A DNA stretch of 64,000 bases from NCBI GenBank assembly GCA_965601825.1, contig OZ271839.1, positions 1,612,001 through 1,676,000 on the forward strand, read 5' to 3'. Of this stretch, positions 44,112-51,911 are shown in pieces. How positions within the stretch are numbered: position 1 is the first letter of the stretch; each line of letters begins with the position of its first letter. The notes beneath the pieces were generated by a model that was given only the letters and a program-made list of their open reading frames with translations, did not search any database and was not told the origin of the DNA. The DNA comes from HXMU1420-13 sp965601825. Its GTDB lineage: Bacteria; Bacteroidota; Rhodothermia; Balneolales; Balneolaceae. The translations under genes and the position numbers were made by a program.

Positions 44112-45334
44112 TCGCTTCAAAAACTTCTCGAAAAAGCTTTTCAACAACTGCAGTTCACGCAGGTGAAGGTCCTAAAGATCAATTTGGATCTCATATTAAT
44201 CCAATCTATCAAACTTCGACATTTGTATTTCATGATGTTGAATCGGGAGCAAAAGCGTTTCAAGGAGAAGAGGGTGGTGCGTCTCATATTTATTCACGCT
44301 TAGGTAATCCAACCGTTGAACGACTCGAAAGAGCAATTTGCGAACTTGAAACTTATGATTTGCCTGATCATGAGTTATATCACGGAATGGCATTTGGAAG
44401 CGGCATGTCCGCAATCACAACAGCAGTTATTGCAGCTGCTCGTGGAGGTCATGTAGTTGCTCAAGACGCATTATATGGTTGTACTAGTCAGTTTTTAGAA
44501 CTAGAAGCGCCTGAACTGGGAATTTCAACATCTTTTGTAGATATAACCGATCTATTCTTATTGGAAGTTGAGCTAAAAAAGAATCCTAATACAAAATTAG
44601 TCTATATCGAAAGTATCGCGAACCCAACTATGCGTGTCGCTGATATTCGTTCAATTGCTGAATTAGCTCATCAACACGGCGCTCTTTTAATGGTAGATAA
44701 TACATTTGCTACTCCGTATCACTTGAAACCAATTGAATATGGAGCAGATATCATAGCTCATTCGACTACAAAATATTTAGGTGGTCATGGATCAGTTGTA
44801 GGTGGAGCCTTAGTAATGAAAAAGGAATTAACTGAAAATGTTCACTTAAATAAGTTTCGTAAAAATCTGGGTGGAATAGCCGGTCCAATGGATGCCTGGT
44901 TACTCACGAATGGAATTAAGACACTACCATTGAGAATGCAAAAACATGCAGAAAATGGAATGATTGTAGCTGAGTATTTAGAAAAGCACCCAAAAGTAGA
45001 TCGAGTATGGTATCCGGGATTAGAATCACATCCTGATTATGACTTAGCCTCAGAAATTTTAGATAATGGATTTGGAGGGGTTATTGCTTTTGAGCTTAAT
45101 GGAGGATTTGATGCAGGTAAATCACTCATGAATAACGTTGAGCTTTGTACTCTTGCAGTGAGCCTCGGTACGGTTGATACTTTAATTCAACATCCGGCGT
45201 CTATGACACATTCTGTAATGGCTCCGGAAATTCGTGAACAAGCGGGAATTACTGATGGTTTAGTAAGGCTGGCAGCAGGTATCGAAGATGCTGAAGATAT
45301 AATCCAGGATCTAGAACAAGCTTTAGGAAATTAA
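44108..45334 (+). CDS. Methionine gamma-lyase or related Cys/Met-metabolism PLP enzyme
   Basis: 408 residues of the gamma-family: YSRLGNPTVERLE, FGSGMSAITTA, VDNTFATPYHLKPIEYGADI and the PLP lysine in HSTTKYLGGHG near residue 220. DALYGCTSQF near 125 keeps the tyrosine and the cysteine that mark methionine gamma-lyases; cystathionine enzymes usually lack this cysteine. The predicted reaction splits methionine to methanethiol, 2-oxobutyrate and ammonia. Translationally coupled to the Lrp regulator. Cystathionine gamma-synthase or lyase activity cannot be excluded. Confidence 0.85.
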   Translation: MIASKTSRKSFSTTAVHAGEGPKDQFGSHINPIYQTSTFVFHDVESGAKAFQGEEGGASHIYSRLGNPTVERLERAICELETYDLPDHELYHGMAFGSGMSAITTAVIAAARGGHVVAQDALYGCTSQFLELEAPELGISTSFVDITDLFLLEVELKKNPNTKLVYIESIANPTMRVADIRSIAELAHQHGALLMVDNTFATPYHLKPIEYGADIIAHSTTKYLGGHGSVVGGALVMKKELTENVHLNKFRKNLGGIAGPMDAWLLTNGIKTLPLRMQKHAENGMIVAEYLEKHPKVDRVWYPGLESHPDYDLASEILDNGFGGVIAFELNGGFDAGKSLMNNVELCTLAVSLGTVDTLIQHPASMTHSVMAPEIREQAGITDGLVRLAAGIEDAEDIIQDLEQALGN

Positions 45335-45343
45335 GAATTAGAG

Positions 45344-45389
45344 ATTAAGAATTATGAATTTGATGAGAGGTTAATTCATAATTCTTAAT
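45344..45389. repeat. 17-bp perfect inverted repeat between convergent genes
   Basis: The arm at 45344-45360 (ATTAAGAATTATGAATT) is the exact reverse complement of 45373-45389, with a 12-base loop. It starts 10 bases after the methionine gamma-lyase stop and could end transcription from that side, though no T-run follows. Confidence 0.75.
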
Positions 45390-45391
45390 TC

Positions 45392-45410
45392 AAAAATTCT
45401 GCGAAGCAGA
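45392..45410 (-). terminator. Short terminator of the lemA-TPM operon
   Basis: On the minus strand TCTGC-TTC-GCAGA is followed by A and a T-run of five. It starts directly after the TAG stop at 45411. The stem is only 5 bp, so efficiency is uncertain. Confidence 0.5.
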
Positions 45411-46319
45411 CTACCAACTACCACCGGCGCCACCGCCACCAGAACCGAAGCCACCACCACCGCTAAAGCCGCCGAAACCTCCGCCGCCGCCAAAGCCGCC
45501 TCCGCCTCCACCGAAGCCACCACCTCGATTTCGACCACCGCCAAATACCTGACTCCAGAAAATAGCTTCAATTACATCATCAGCTCCAAGTGTACGTTTT
45601 CCTCCTCTCGGGCGTCCGCCTTTAGAAATTAAAAACACAATAATTACGACAATGATGATTACTACATCAATTGGAAAGCTTCCTCCATCATTACTTCGTC
45701 TGCTATAGTTTTCACCAGTTCCCTCGAACTCTCCAGATGCGAGTTGAATCATGGCACTAGTGGCTCTATCCAGACCGGCATAGACTGTTCCACTTCTAAG
45801 GCTAGGGATCAAAATCTCTTGAACAATTCGATTGGCCATAGCATCAGGAATTGCACCTTCAAGCCCATAACCAACTTCGATTTTTAATTCTCGATCAGTT
45901 TCAGATATCAGAATCAAAACTCCATTATATCTTTCACCTTCCCACATTCTCCAATTATTGAAAAGTTCTGTTGCAACTTCTTCTCTTGAATTACCTTGTA
46001 AACTTTCTATTATCGCGATAGCGATCACATTGGAGGTAGTGTCACGGTAGGTTCTCAATTTTCGCTCTAGCAGATTTTCTTCATTTGGAGTTAGCATATC
46101 TGCATAATCATTTACCATACCTGTAGGTTGGCCAGGCAAAAAATCCAGATTCTGCCCAAATGTTGGTATGGAGATAAAAACCAGTAAGGTCATCACGAGG
46201 AGTGATGCAATTAACTTTGGAGAAGGAAATGAATCGACGAAGTGATCTTTAACCGAAGATTGCTTCATCTGTTCAAACGGATTCGCAATGACAGCTATTT
46301 CTTTCTTGTGGCTACGCAT
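45411..46319 (-). CDS. TPM-domain membrane protein with glycine-rich tail (YgcG-like)
   Basis: 302 residues from the ATG at 46319, which overlaps the preceding gene by 8 bases; 46268 is an alternative start closer to the signal sequence (KLIASLLVMTLLVFISIPTFGQ). The TPM domain begins VNDYADMLTPNEENLLE and includes VLILISETDRELKIEVGYGLEG. A membrane helix follows (VVIIIVVIIVFLI), and the C-terminus is a low-complexity run of glycine with few F and S. Third gene of a lemA-TPM-TPM set, an arrangement common in the phylum; envelope role inferred only. Confidence 0.85.
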   Translation of the reverse strand: MRSHKKEIAVIANPFEQMKQSSVKDHFVDSFPSPKLIASLLVMTLLVFISIPTFGQNLDFLPGQPTGMVNDYADMLTPNEENLLERKLRTYRDTTSNVIAIAIIESLQGNSREEVATELFNNWRMWEGERYNGVLILISETDRELKIEVGYGLEGAIPDAMANRIVQEILIPSLRSGTVYAGLDRATSAMIQLASGEFEGTGENYSRRSNDGGSFPIDVVIIIVVIIVFLISKGGRPRGGKRTLGADDVIEAIFWSQVFGGGRNRGGGFGGGGGGFGGGGGFGGFSGGGGFGSGGGGAGGSW

Positions 46320-46755
46320 CTGAATCACCATAGCTGATATCATCAGAAAGTTCATTTTCATCATCGGTTTGATACGGGAAATTCTCTTTGAGTTTGTCGC
46401 CAATCATTAAGATTGCTTCAATCAAACCATTTTCGAAATCTCCGGCACCGAAATACTTTTGCATAATGGAAAGTGCGTCGTTCCAAAAATCCTGTCCTAC
46501 TTTCGTATGAATGCCTTCATCTCCCCATACAGCAATTTTATGATCTTTTATTGCCACATAAACAATTACACCATTTCTCAATTCAGTTTCATGCATATGC
46601 AATTCACCAAACATTTCGATAGCTCTCTTGATTGGATCATCACTCTTACAACGATCCTCTAAATGAACACGAATTTCACCGGAGGTATTGTTTTCAGCCT
46701 CCTTAATGGCATTCATTACACTTTTTTCTTGCTCTTTGGATAAAATCCTGGCCAT
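46312..46755 (-). CDS. TPM-domain protein, soluble
   Basis: 147 residues: ILSKEQEKSVMNAIKEAENNTSGEIRVHLED is the TPM domain start, and YVAIKDHKIAVWGDEGIHTKVGQDFW its core. There is no signal peptide or clear membrane helix, in contrast to the next gene. A duplicated TPM pair, one soluble and one exported, is therefore encoded by overlapping genes. Acidic C-terminus (TDDENELSDDISYGDSDA). Function unknown; a phosphatase activity has been reported for a plant TPM protein. Confidence 0.85.
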   Translation of the reverse strand: MARILSKEQEKSVMNAIKEAENNTSGEIRVHLEDRCKSDDPIKRAIEMFGELHMHETELRNGVIVYVAIKDHKIAVWGDEGIHTKVGQDFWNDALSIMQKYFGAGDFENGLIEAILMIGDKLKENFPYQTDDENELSDDISYGDSDA

Positions 46756-46775
46756 GACTTTATTGACTACGGACC

Positions 46776-46827
46776 AACGACGAAAGACGAACGATCATTA
46801 GTCGTTCGTCAATTGTCATTCGTCGTT
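46776..46827. repeat. Nested hairpins built from CGTCGTTC-like units
   Basis: Outer arms AACGACGAA (46776-46784) and TTCGTCGTT (46819-46827) enclose inner arms GACGAACGA (46786-46794) and TCGTTCGTC (46802-46810), all perfect, with 8 unpaired bases on one side. The element fills the gap between lemA and the first TPM gene. Confidence 0.7.
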
Positions 46828-46828
46828 C

Positions 46829-47419
46829 CTAATTTGAAAAATCTACAGTAGGAGCTTGTTCCGCACCTGATTCAGCTTCGAAATACGCTTTGCGCTCAAA
46901 TCCACCTATAGAAGCTATAATGCTAGTCGGGAATTTTCTAATGGATGTATTATAACTCTGAGCTGCATTATTGAATCTCATGCGTTCAGTTGAAATCCTA
47001 TTTTCGGTACCTTCTAATTGAGCTTGTAGATCACGGAAATTACTGTTAGCTCTTAATTCGGGATATCTCTCAACACTTACCAATAAGCGAGATAGTGCAC
47101 CACTTAATTGTTGTTGTGCTTCCTGGAATTGAGCAATTTTTGCTGGATCGTTTAAATCAGCTGCAGAAACATTAATTGAAGTAGCCTGACTTCTAGCATT
47201 GATAACTGCTGTTAAAGTTTCCTGCTCAAAATCAGCAGCACCCTGGACAGTACTTACAAGATTTGGAATTAAATCAGCTCTTCTTTGATACTGATTTTCA
47301 ACTTGTGCCCATGCACTTTCAACACCTTCTTCTCTCTCAACCAGCCCGTTGTTTACACTGATGCCGAAAAACACCATTAGCCCTAAAATAACTACAATAA
47401 TTACTGCTTTACCTTTCAT
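46829..47419 (-). CDS. lemA: LemA-family protein
   Basis: 196 residues. One N-terminal membrane helix (AVIIVVILGLMVFFGISV) is followed by the LemA coiled helices: VESAWAQVENQYQRRADLIPNLV, TLTAVINARSQA, QQLSGALSRLL, YPELRANSNFRDLQAQLEGTE, and NTSIRKFPTSIIASIGGF near the end. The family is membrane-anchored and faces the cytoplasm or periplasm; its role is not established. First gene of the lemA-TPM-TPM set. Confidence 0.95.
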   Translation of the reverse strand: MKGKAVIIVVILGLMVFFGISVNNGLVEREEGVESAWAQVENQYQRRADLIPNLVSTVQGAADFEQETLTAVINARSQATSINVSAADLNDPAKIAQFQEAQQQLSGALSRLLVSVERYPELRANSNFRDLQAQLEGTENRISTERMRFNNAAQSYNTSIRKFPTSIIASIGGFERKAYFEAESGAEQAPTVDFSN

Positions 47420-47513
47420 GATTGTTAATTATGATTGTTAACTTTGCGCCCGCTATACGAGCCAAAATTGTTTTGGTTTTAAATTTCAAACACAATACTC
47501 AAAAACTATTCCA

Positions 47514-48218
47514 TTGTCAGATTTATCCCCAAAGTTCATCTATTTTGACCTAGATGACACACTTCTTGATCACAAAAAGGCAGAACAAAATGGACTCGCC
47601 GATGTTCACAAACATTTTGACGTATTCAACGGCATTCAGCTTGATGAACTCATTGATGTATACCATGACATAAATAGAGGATTGTGGGAAAAATATGGTA
47701 AAGGAGAAATAGATCGACATATTTTGCATCGCCGGCGATTTGAGGAAACCTTTGTAGAACTTGGTGTTGAAGCCTCTTTGTATGCTGAAGCAGGTAAAGT
47801 GTATATGAATTATTATCGAAATCACTGGGAGTGGGTTGAAGGTGCCAAAGAAGCTTTCGAAGCTATCAGATTAAAATATCAGACAGGTATAATCACCAAT
47901 GGATTTGCAGAAACACAATGGTTGAAAATCGATCAATTTGGTTTTAAGAAAACAACCAGTCAGATTGTCATTTCAGAAGAAGTTGGGGTGATGAAGCCTC
48001 ATCCGAAAATCTTTGATCATTCTACCGATCTTGTAGGAATTAATCGAAAGGATATACTTTATGTTGGTGACTCCCTTTCTTCGGATGTGAGAGGAGGAAA
48101 GGCAGCAGGTTGGCAAGTGGCATGGTTTACTAAGACCCCACTTGATGAGGGAGTAGATTTAGCAGATTTAGTCTTTGATGATTTTGACCTATTGAAGAAA
48201 TCTTTGGGTATTTGTTAA
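47514..48218 (+). CDS. HAD hydrolase, YjjG-type (noncanonical pyrimidine nucleotidase)
   Basis: 234 residues from a TTG start; no in-frame ATG precedes motif I. Motif I YFDLDDTLLDH carries the nucleophile aspartate, motif II is GIITNGF, the lysine is in EEVGVMKPHPKIF, and motif IV is YVGDSLSSDVRGG. The overall layout matches YjjG/YfnB-type 5'-nucleotidases, which dephosphorylate nucleoside monophosphates including noncanonical ones. The substrate is by family resemblance. Divergent from lemA. Confidence 0.87.
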   Translation: MSDLSPKFIYFDLDDTLLDHKKAEQNGLADVHKHFDVFNGIQLDELIDVYHDINRGLWEKYGKGEIDRHILHRRRFEETFVELGVEASLYAEAGKVYMNYYRNHWEWVEGAKEAFEAIRLKYQTGIITNGFAETQWLKIDQFGFKKTTSQIVISEEVGVMKPHPKIFDHSTDLVGINRKDILYVGDSLSSDVRGGKAAGWQVAWFTKTPLDEGVDLADLVFDDFDLLKKSLGIC

Positions 48219-48239
48219 CATAATCCTCTGCCATTTCAA

Positions 48240-48320
48240 AAGTCATTCTGAGGCTACTGCCGAAGTATCTGCGTTTCTTTATTGTAAGGTTGATTCCTTG
48301 TCTATTGCTCAGGATGACTT
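48240..48320. repeat. REP-like inverted repeat between convergent genes
   Basis: AAGTCATTCTGAG (48240-48252) and CTCAGGATGACTT (48308-48320) pair with one mismatch around a 55-base interior containing GCCGAAGTATCT. It closes both the HAD gene and the cbb3 operon. Similar GTCATTCTGAGG/CCGAAG elements occur in many Bacteroidota intergenic regions, to my recollection. Confidence 0.65.
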
Positions 48321-48325
48321 AAATC

Positions 48326-49036
48326 TTACTCCATCGTAGTTCCGGGAAACACGCAGAATGAAGACACACGTTCAGTAACGGCATCCGGGACATATAGATC
48401 AAATAAGATCAAACCACGAAGAACTAATACGATTCCAAATGTAAAAGCGAAATAGGGGATGAAATCTCGGATCATTTGTCTTGTATCCTGTGAAAGAATC
48501 TTTGGTGATAGATACATGAAATACATTGCCGGGAAAGTTCCCAAGCCAAATAAAGCCATGTAGGCAGCACTATGAGTTGGAGAATTTGTAAGCACTGCAG
48601 CAGCTAGCCCTGAATAGATAAAAGCACAAGGAAGAAGGCCATTCAAAACTCCTAAACCAAATAGAGTGGTTTTTGATTCTATCCTAAGCAATTTGCCATA
48701 CATCGAAGTAACCCAAGCAGTTGGTTTTTGGATTAGTTTAGTAGCTCGATTTTTGAAGAATTTGCTAAAGATCACACCTAGAATAATTCCAGCACCAAGT
48801 ATAATAGAGAGTGTTCCCTGAAAACCACCAATGGTAATTCCGGTGCCCAGAAATCCGAATATCAAACCAAAAACAGAATAAGTAAGAACTCTACCAGAAT
48901 TATACAGTAGGGCAGAACCGGTGAGTGATAAAAAATTGGAACTGGACCGTGGAATGGACATAGCAATTGGACCACACATCCCCACACAATGGAAACTTCC
49001 CATAAAGCCAAGAACTAATGCCGTCCAAAGTTCCAT
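48326..49036 (-). CDS. SafE/TauE- or UreH-domain membrane protein of the cbb3 cluster
   Basis: 236 residues with about six membrane helices. GFMGSFHCVGMCGPIA at the N-terminus carries a CxxxC in the first helix, and LNGLLPCAFIYSGLAAA a later cysteine. Proteins of this type (UreH-like, PF13386-like) regularly accompany cbb3 oxidase genes in Bacteroidota and may handle copper or c-type haem maturation. Last gene of the operon, separated from ccoH by 125 bases containing a large hairpin, so its expression may be reduced or independent. Confidence 0.85.
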   Translation of the reverse strand: MELWTALVLGFMGSFHCVGMCGPIAMSIPRSSSNFLSLTGSALLYNSGRVLTYSVFGLIFGFLGTGITIGGFQGTLSIILGAGIILGVIFSKFFKNRATKLIQKPTAWVTSMYGKLLRIESKTTLFGLGVLNGLLPCAFIYSGLAAAVLTNSPTHSAAYMALFGLGTFPAMYFMYLSPKILSQDTRQMIRDFIPYFAFTFGIVLVLRGLILFDLYVPDAVTERVSSFCVFPGTTME

Positions 49037-49066
49037 AATTTAAAAATCAGATTTCCCGAAAATAAA

Positions 49067-49144
49067 ACACCCGAGTCACCATACCTTTCTTCAATTTCGT
49101 TGTACCCCAAAAAAGCCTTGGAGAAAAGTATAATACTCGGGTGT
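49067..49144 (-). terminator. Intra-operon hairpin with long loop, followed by T-rich stretch
   Basis: On the minus strand ACACCCGAGT (49144-49135) pairs perfectly with ACTCGGGTGT (49076-49067) across a 58-base loop, and TTTATTTTC follows. An inner CCAA/TTGG pair is possible. It lies between ccoH and the SafE-like gene and may attenuate transcription or define an mRNA end. Confidence 0.6.
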
Positions 49145-49161
49145 GATCAATAAATTTTAAC

Positions 49162-49611
49162 TTAGATTATAATAACCTTTTCTGTGATATAATCAAGGTC
49201 ATTCATCGTCCAATTTATTGTTAATACCCATTTACCTTTTTCCATGCGTTCCATAGGAATAACATGCGTAGAGCCGCCTTCAAACTCAATAGGTAGATTC
49301 ATATCTAAATTTGAATCATTGGGGCGGTATAGATGAATAGTGCCTTCCTGAGCGTTATCGATAACCTCATCTGGGAAAACAACTTTAACTGCAATTCGCT
49401 CCTCATCATAAAGAACTAAAACAGGCTGCTCCATTGCTTCTGTTCTGGCACGACTGTCAATGGTTTCCTGATAGTTGACACCTTCTTCATAGTGATTATT
49501 ATTTACCAGATAAAAATCCAGACTGATGATATAACTCACTACGCTAAGTGTTGCGATCACAAAAACTGTAATTGCAAGAGTGATTCCTTTTCCCCAATTA
49601 AATGATTTCAT
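49162..49611 (-). CDS. ccoH: FixH/CcoH-family cbb3 assembly protein
   Basis: 149 residues: one N-terminal membrane helix (ITLAITVFVIATLSVVSYII) and a periplasmic beta-rich domain (VKVVFPDEVIDNAQ, GKWVLTINWTMNDLDYITEKVIII). Position directly after ccoG and fold pattern identify it as FixH/CcoH, needed for stable assembly of cbb3 oxidase. Gap to ccoG is 21 bases. Confidence 0.88.
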   Translation of the reverse strand: MKSFNWGKGITLAITVFVIATLSVVSYIISLDFYLVNNNHYEEGVNYQETIDSRARTEAMEQPVLVLYDEERIAVKVVFPDEVIDNAQEGTIHLYRPNDSNLDMNLPIEFEGGSTHVIPMERMEKGKWVLTINWTMNDLDYITEKVIII

Positions 49612-49632
49612 CGTTTTAGCTAATTAAAAATA

Positions 49633-51096
49633 TTATCGTTGTAAGTTTGATGGCCCAAGGAAGCCTGTTCTGACGGTTTCAACTCTCTCACCATTCGCAT
49701 ACACAGCAAAGGTTAGTTCGGTTTGTAGTCCTTCAAGTTGAGACTCGGTTAATTGAACCATATATCTGCCTTCAGACAGACTTTGTCCCGGTACTGAGGT
49801 AATTCCACCTAGTGAAATTAATTCTCCAGCTGGCTCAATAAGTTCAACATCATAAGTAATATCATCGAAGGTTTTGTTGATGACCTTTACTTCATAGATG
49901 TTGCTATATCTATTATCTGGAAGTTCCTGAAATAGGGTTCCTCGTTCTCTCAAGATGGAAGTTTCAAGATCAGCACGTAAGCTGAGGAGTGTGATGAAGA
50001 TTCCAACTAAGATGGTAAGAACTGCCGAATATCCCATTACACGAGGTGTTAAAATCTTTTTCTTCTCATGGCGAATTGCATTTTCTGATGAATACCGAAT
50101 CAGACCTCGAGGTTTATCTATTTTATCCATGATTTCATCGCAAGCATCAATACAAGCGGTACAATGCACGCACTCCAGTTGAGTACCGTTTCTGATATCT
50201 ATTCCCATTGGGCAGATTTTCACACATTGGAAACAGTCGATACAATCACCAAATGTTGTGTCAGGTTCTAATCCTAAATCAGCAAGAGTAGCTTTTCCGG
50301 TTTCTACTTTTTTGCGATCGCCAATTTTTGCACGACCTTCACCACGAACGTAATCGTACATTACATTAATTGAATTATTATCAAGCATCACAGATTGCAT
50401 GCGGCCATAAGGGCATACAAAATGACAAACTTGCTCACGCATAAAAGCGAATACCCCATAGAATACACCACTGAAGATGATCATTGCTGATAAGCCGGCT
50501 AAATGCTCACTTGGTGGATCAGTAACTAAAGTTATCCAATCGTCTTTCCCTATAACATAGGCTAAAAACATGTTGGAGATCAAAAAAGCTATACCAAAGA
50601 AAATGGCATGTTTACTTCCTTTTTTGAGGATTTTTTCAGCATTCCAGGGCTGTTTCTTCAATCTCTGTTGTGCATTTGAGTCACCTTCAATCCAGAATTC
50701 TATTCGTCGGAAGATCATCTCCATGAAGATGGTTTGAGGACAAGCCCATCCGCAGAAAAGTCGGCCAAAAACTACTGTGAAGAGAACTACGCCGACAACA
50801 ACAGCAAGCATTCCAAAAACGAGAAGATGTAAATCCTGGGGCCAGAAAGCGACCCCAAAGATTACAAACTCTCTCGAAATGATATTTACCATCAGCAGTG
50901 GATGCCCGTTTATCTCGATAAAAGGTCCTGAGAAGAAAAATGCAACTAATATGAAAGCCACAATATTTCGTGCAGTCCAGTATCGACCACTTGGCTTCTT
51001 CGGATAAATCCAGTTACGACCACCTTTTTCATTAACAGTTGAAAGGTGATCTCTGTATTTGTCCTTAGTTATTCGTCTTTCCTCTAGTACTGACAT
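49633..51096 (-). CDS. ccoG: cbb3 oxidase accessory protein CcoG (FixG/RdxA)
   Basis: 487 residues, the usual length. Several membrane helices, FCGWACPQTIFMEM near residue 107, CPYGRMQSVML near 233 and two ferredoxin-like clusters: CIDCFQCVKICPMG and CVHCTACIDAC near 275-310. A periplasmic Ig-like domain forms the C-terminus. CcoG is a membrane Fe-S protein reported to reduce copper for oxidase assembly. It lies 24 bases after ccoP. Confidence 0.96.
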   Translation of the reverse strand: MSVLEERRITKDKYRDHLSTVNEKGGRNWIYPKKPSGRYWTARNIVAFILVAFFFSGPFIEINGHPLLMVNIISREFVIFGVAFWPQDLHLLVFGMLAVVVGVVLFTVVFGRLFCGWACPQTIFMEMIFRRIEFWIEGDSNAQQRLKKQPWNAEKILKKGSKHAIFFGIAFLISNMFLAYVIGKDDWITLVTDPPSEHLAGLSAMIIFSGVFYGVFAFMREQVCHFVCPYGRMQSVMLDNNSINVMYDYVRGEGRAKIGDRKKVETGKATLADLGLEPDTTFGDCIDCFQCVKICPMGIDIRNGTQLECVHCTACIDACDEIMDKIDKPRGLIRYSSENAIRHEKKKILTPRVMGYSAVLTILVGIFITLLSLRADLETSILRERGTLFQELPDNRYSNIYEVKVINKTFDDITYDVELIEPAGELISLGGITSVPGQSLSEGRYMVQLTESQLEGLQTELTFAVYANGERVETVRTGFLGPSNLQR

Positions 51097-51120
51097 CTTC
51101 TTGCTGAATAGTAGTTAAAA

Positions 51121-51720
51121 TTACATGCTGCAGTCTACAGCGCGTGTTTCATCAACTGCCTTAGGATTTGCGGGCTCAGTTCCCTGAATAGAAGCTATGT
51201 AACTGATCAGATCAGTCATGTTTTCATCAGAGATTGGAGCTCCACTACCATAAGCAACCATACCTTTATCTGGGAAACCAGTTGCTATACTTGCAACAAG
51301 TTCATTTGCTGAACATCCATGAATCCATTTATCATCTGTTAGATTCGGCCCAACTAACCCCTCACCTGAACCACCATGACAGGTGAAGCATAGGTTGTTA
51401 GTACTCATATAGATTTCACGTCCATTTGCAATGGAAGCCTCATCGGTTTCAATGGTCCAATCTGTAGCAACTGCTGCTACACCTTCTTCATCGGCATCAG
51501 AACCATATAGCTCAGCTGCTTCAGCCACTTCTGCAGCATATTGTTCGTGTTGATCCATGCCTAGATCAGTAAACTGATACCACACCAGGTATCCAAATCC
51601 CCAGGCGATGGTGAAATAGAACAAATACAACCACCACTTCGGCATATGATTATCTAGTTCACGGATTCCATCATATTCATGATCCATCAACAGATCTTTT
51701 TCGTCGTCGAATACTTTCAT
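51121..51720 (-). CDS. ccoP: cbb3 oxidase subunit CcoP, single-haem form
   Basis: 199 residues. An N-terminal CcoP domain (IRELDNHMPKWWLYLFYFTIAWGFGYLVW) anchors the protein, and one cytochrome c domain follows with CFTCH near residue 113 and a probable axial methionine in GMVAYG. Proteobacterial CcoP has two CxxCH motifs; only one is present here. It passes electrons to CcoNO. Its start overlaps ccoQ by 4 bases. Confidence 0.95.
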   Translation of the reverse strand: MKVFDDEKDLLMDHEYDGIRELDNHMPKWWLYLFYFTIAWGFGYLVWYQFTDLGMDQHEQYAAEVAEAAELYGSDADEEGVAAVATDWTIETDEASIANGREIYMSTNNLCFTCHGGSGEGLVGPNLTDDKWIHGCSANELVASIATGFPDKGMVAYGSGAPISDENMTDLISYIASIQGTEPANPKAVDETRAVDCSM

Positions 51721-51908
51721 GACTTATTCATTTTCAAAGTTGTAGTTTCATCAGATTCAAGCGGTAGGTTAGCTGCATGCTCCCAGTGCTTTTTCCCGGT
51801 TCGTATCATGTATCCCAATAAAAGGATGAAGAAAACGAAGAATAGTATCAGTGAGATACTCGGATAAATTTCAATGCCCTCCATAGAGCGTAATACATCT
51901 TTATACAT
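51717..51908 (-). CDS. ccoQ: cbb3 oxidase small subunit CcoQ
   Basis: 63 residues: one membrane helix (ISLILFFVFFILLLGYMI) followed by a basic segment RTGKKHWEHAANLPL, the pattern of CcoQ (FixQ). It lies between ccoNO and ccoP, with a 3-base gap to the former and a 4-base overlap with the latter. Confidence 0.85.
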   Translation of the reverse strand: MYKDVLRSMEGIEIYPSISLILFFVFFILLLGYMIRTGKKHWEHAANLPLESDETTTLKMNKS

Positions 51909-51911
51909 AGC

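Noticed and set aside
45411..45560. Glycine-codon repeat region as a CRISPR or tandem DNA repeat
   Set aside because: The periodicity comes from the glycine-rich C-terminus of the TPM protein; there are no spacers or exact repeats.
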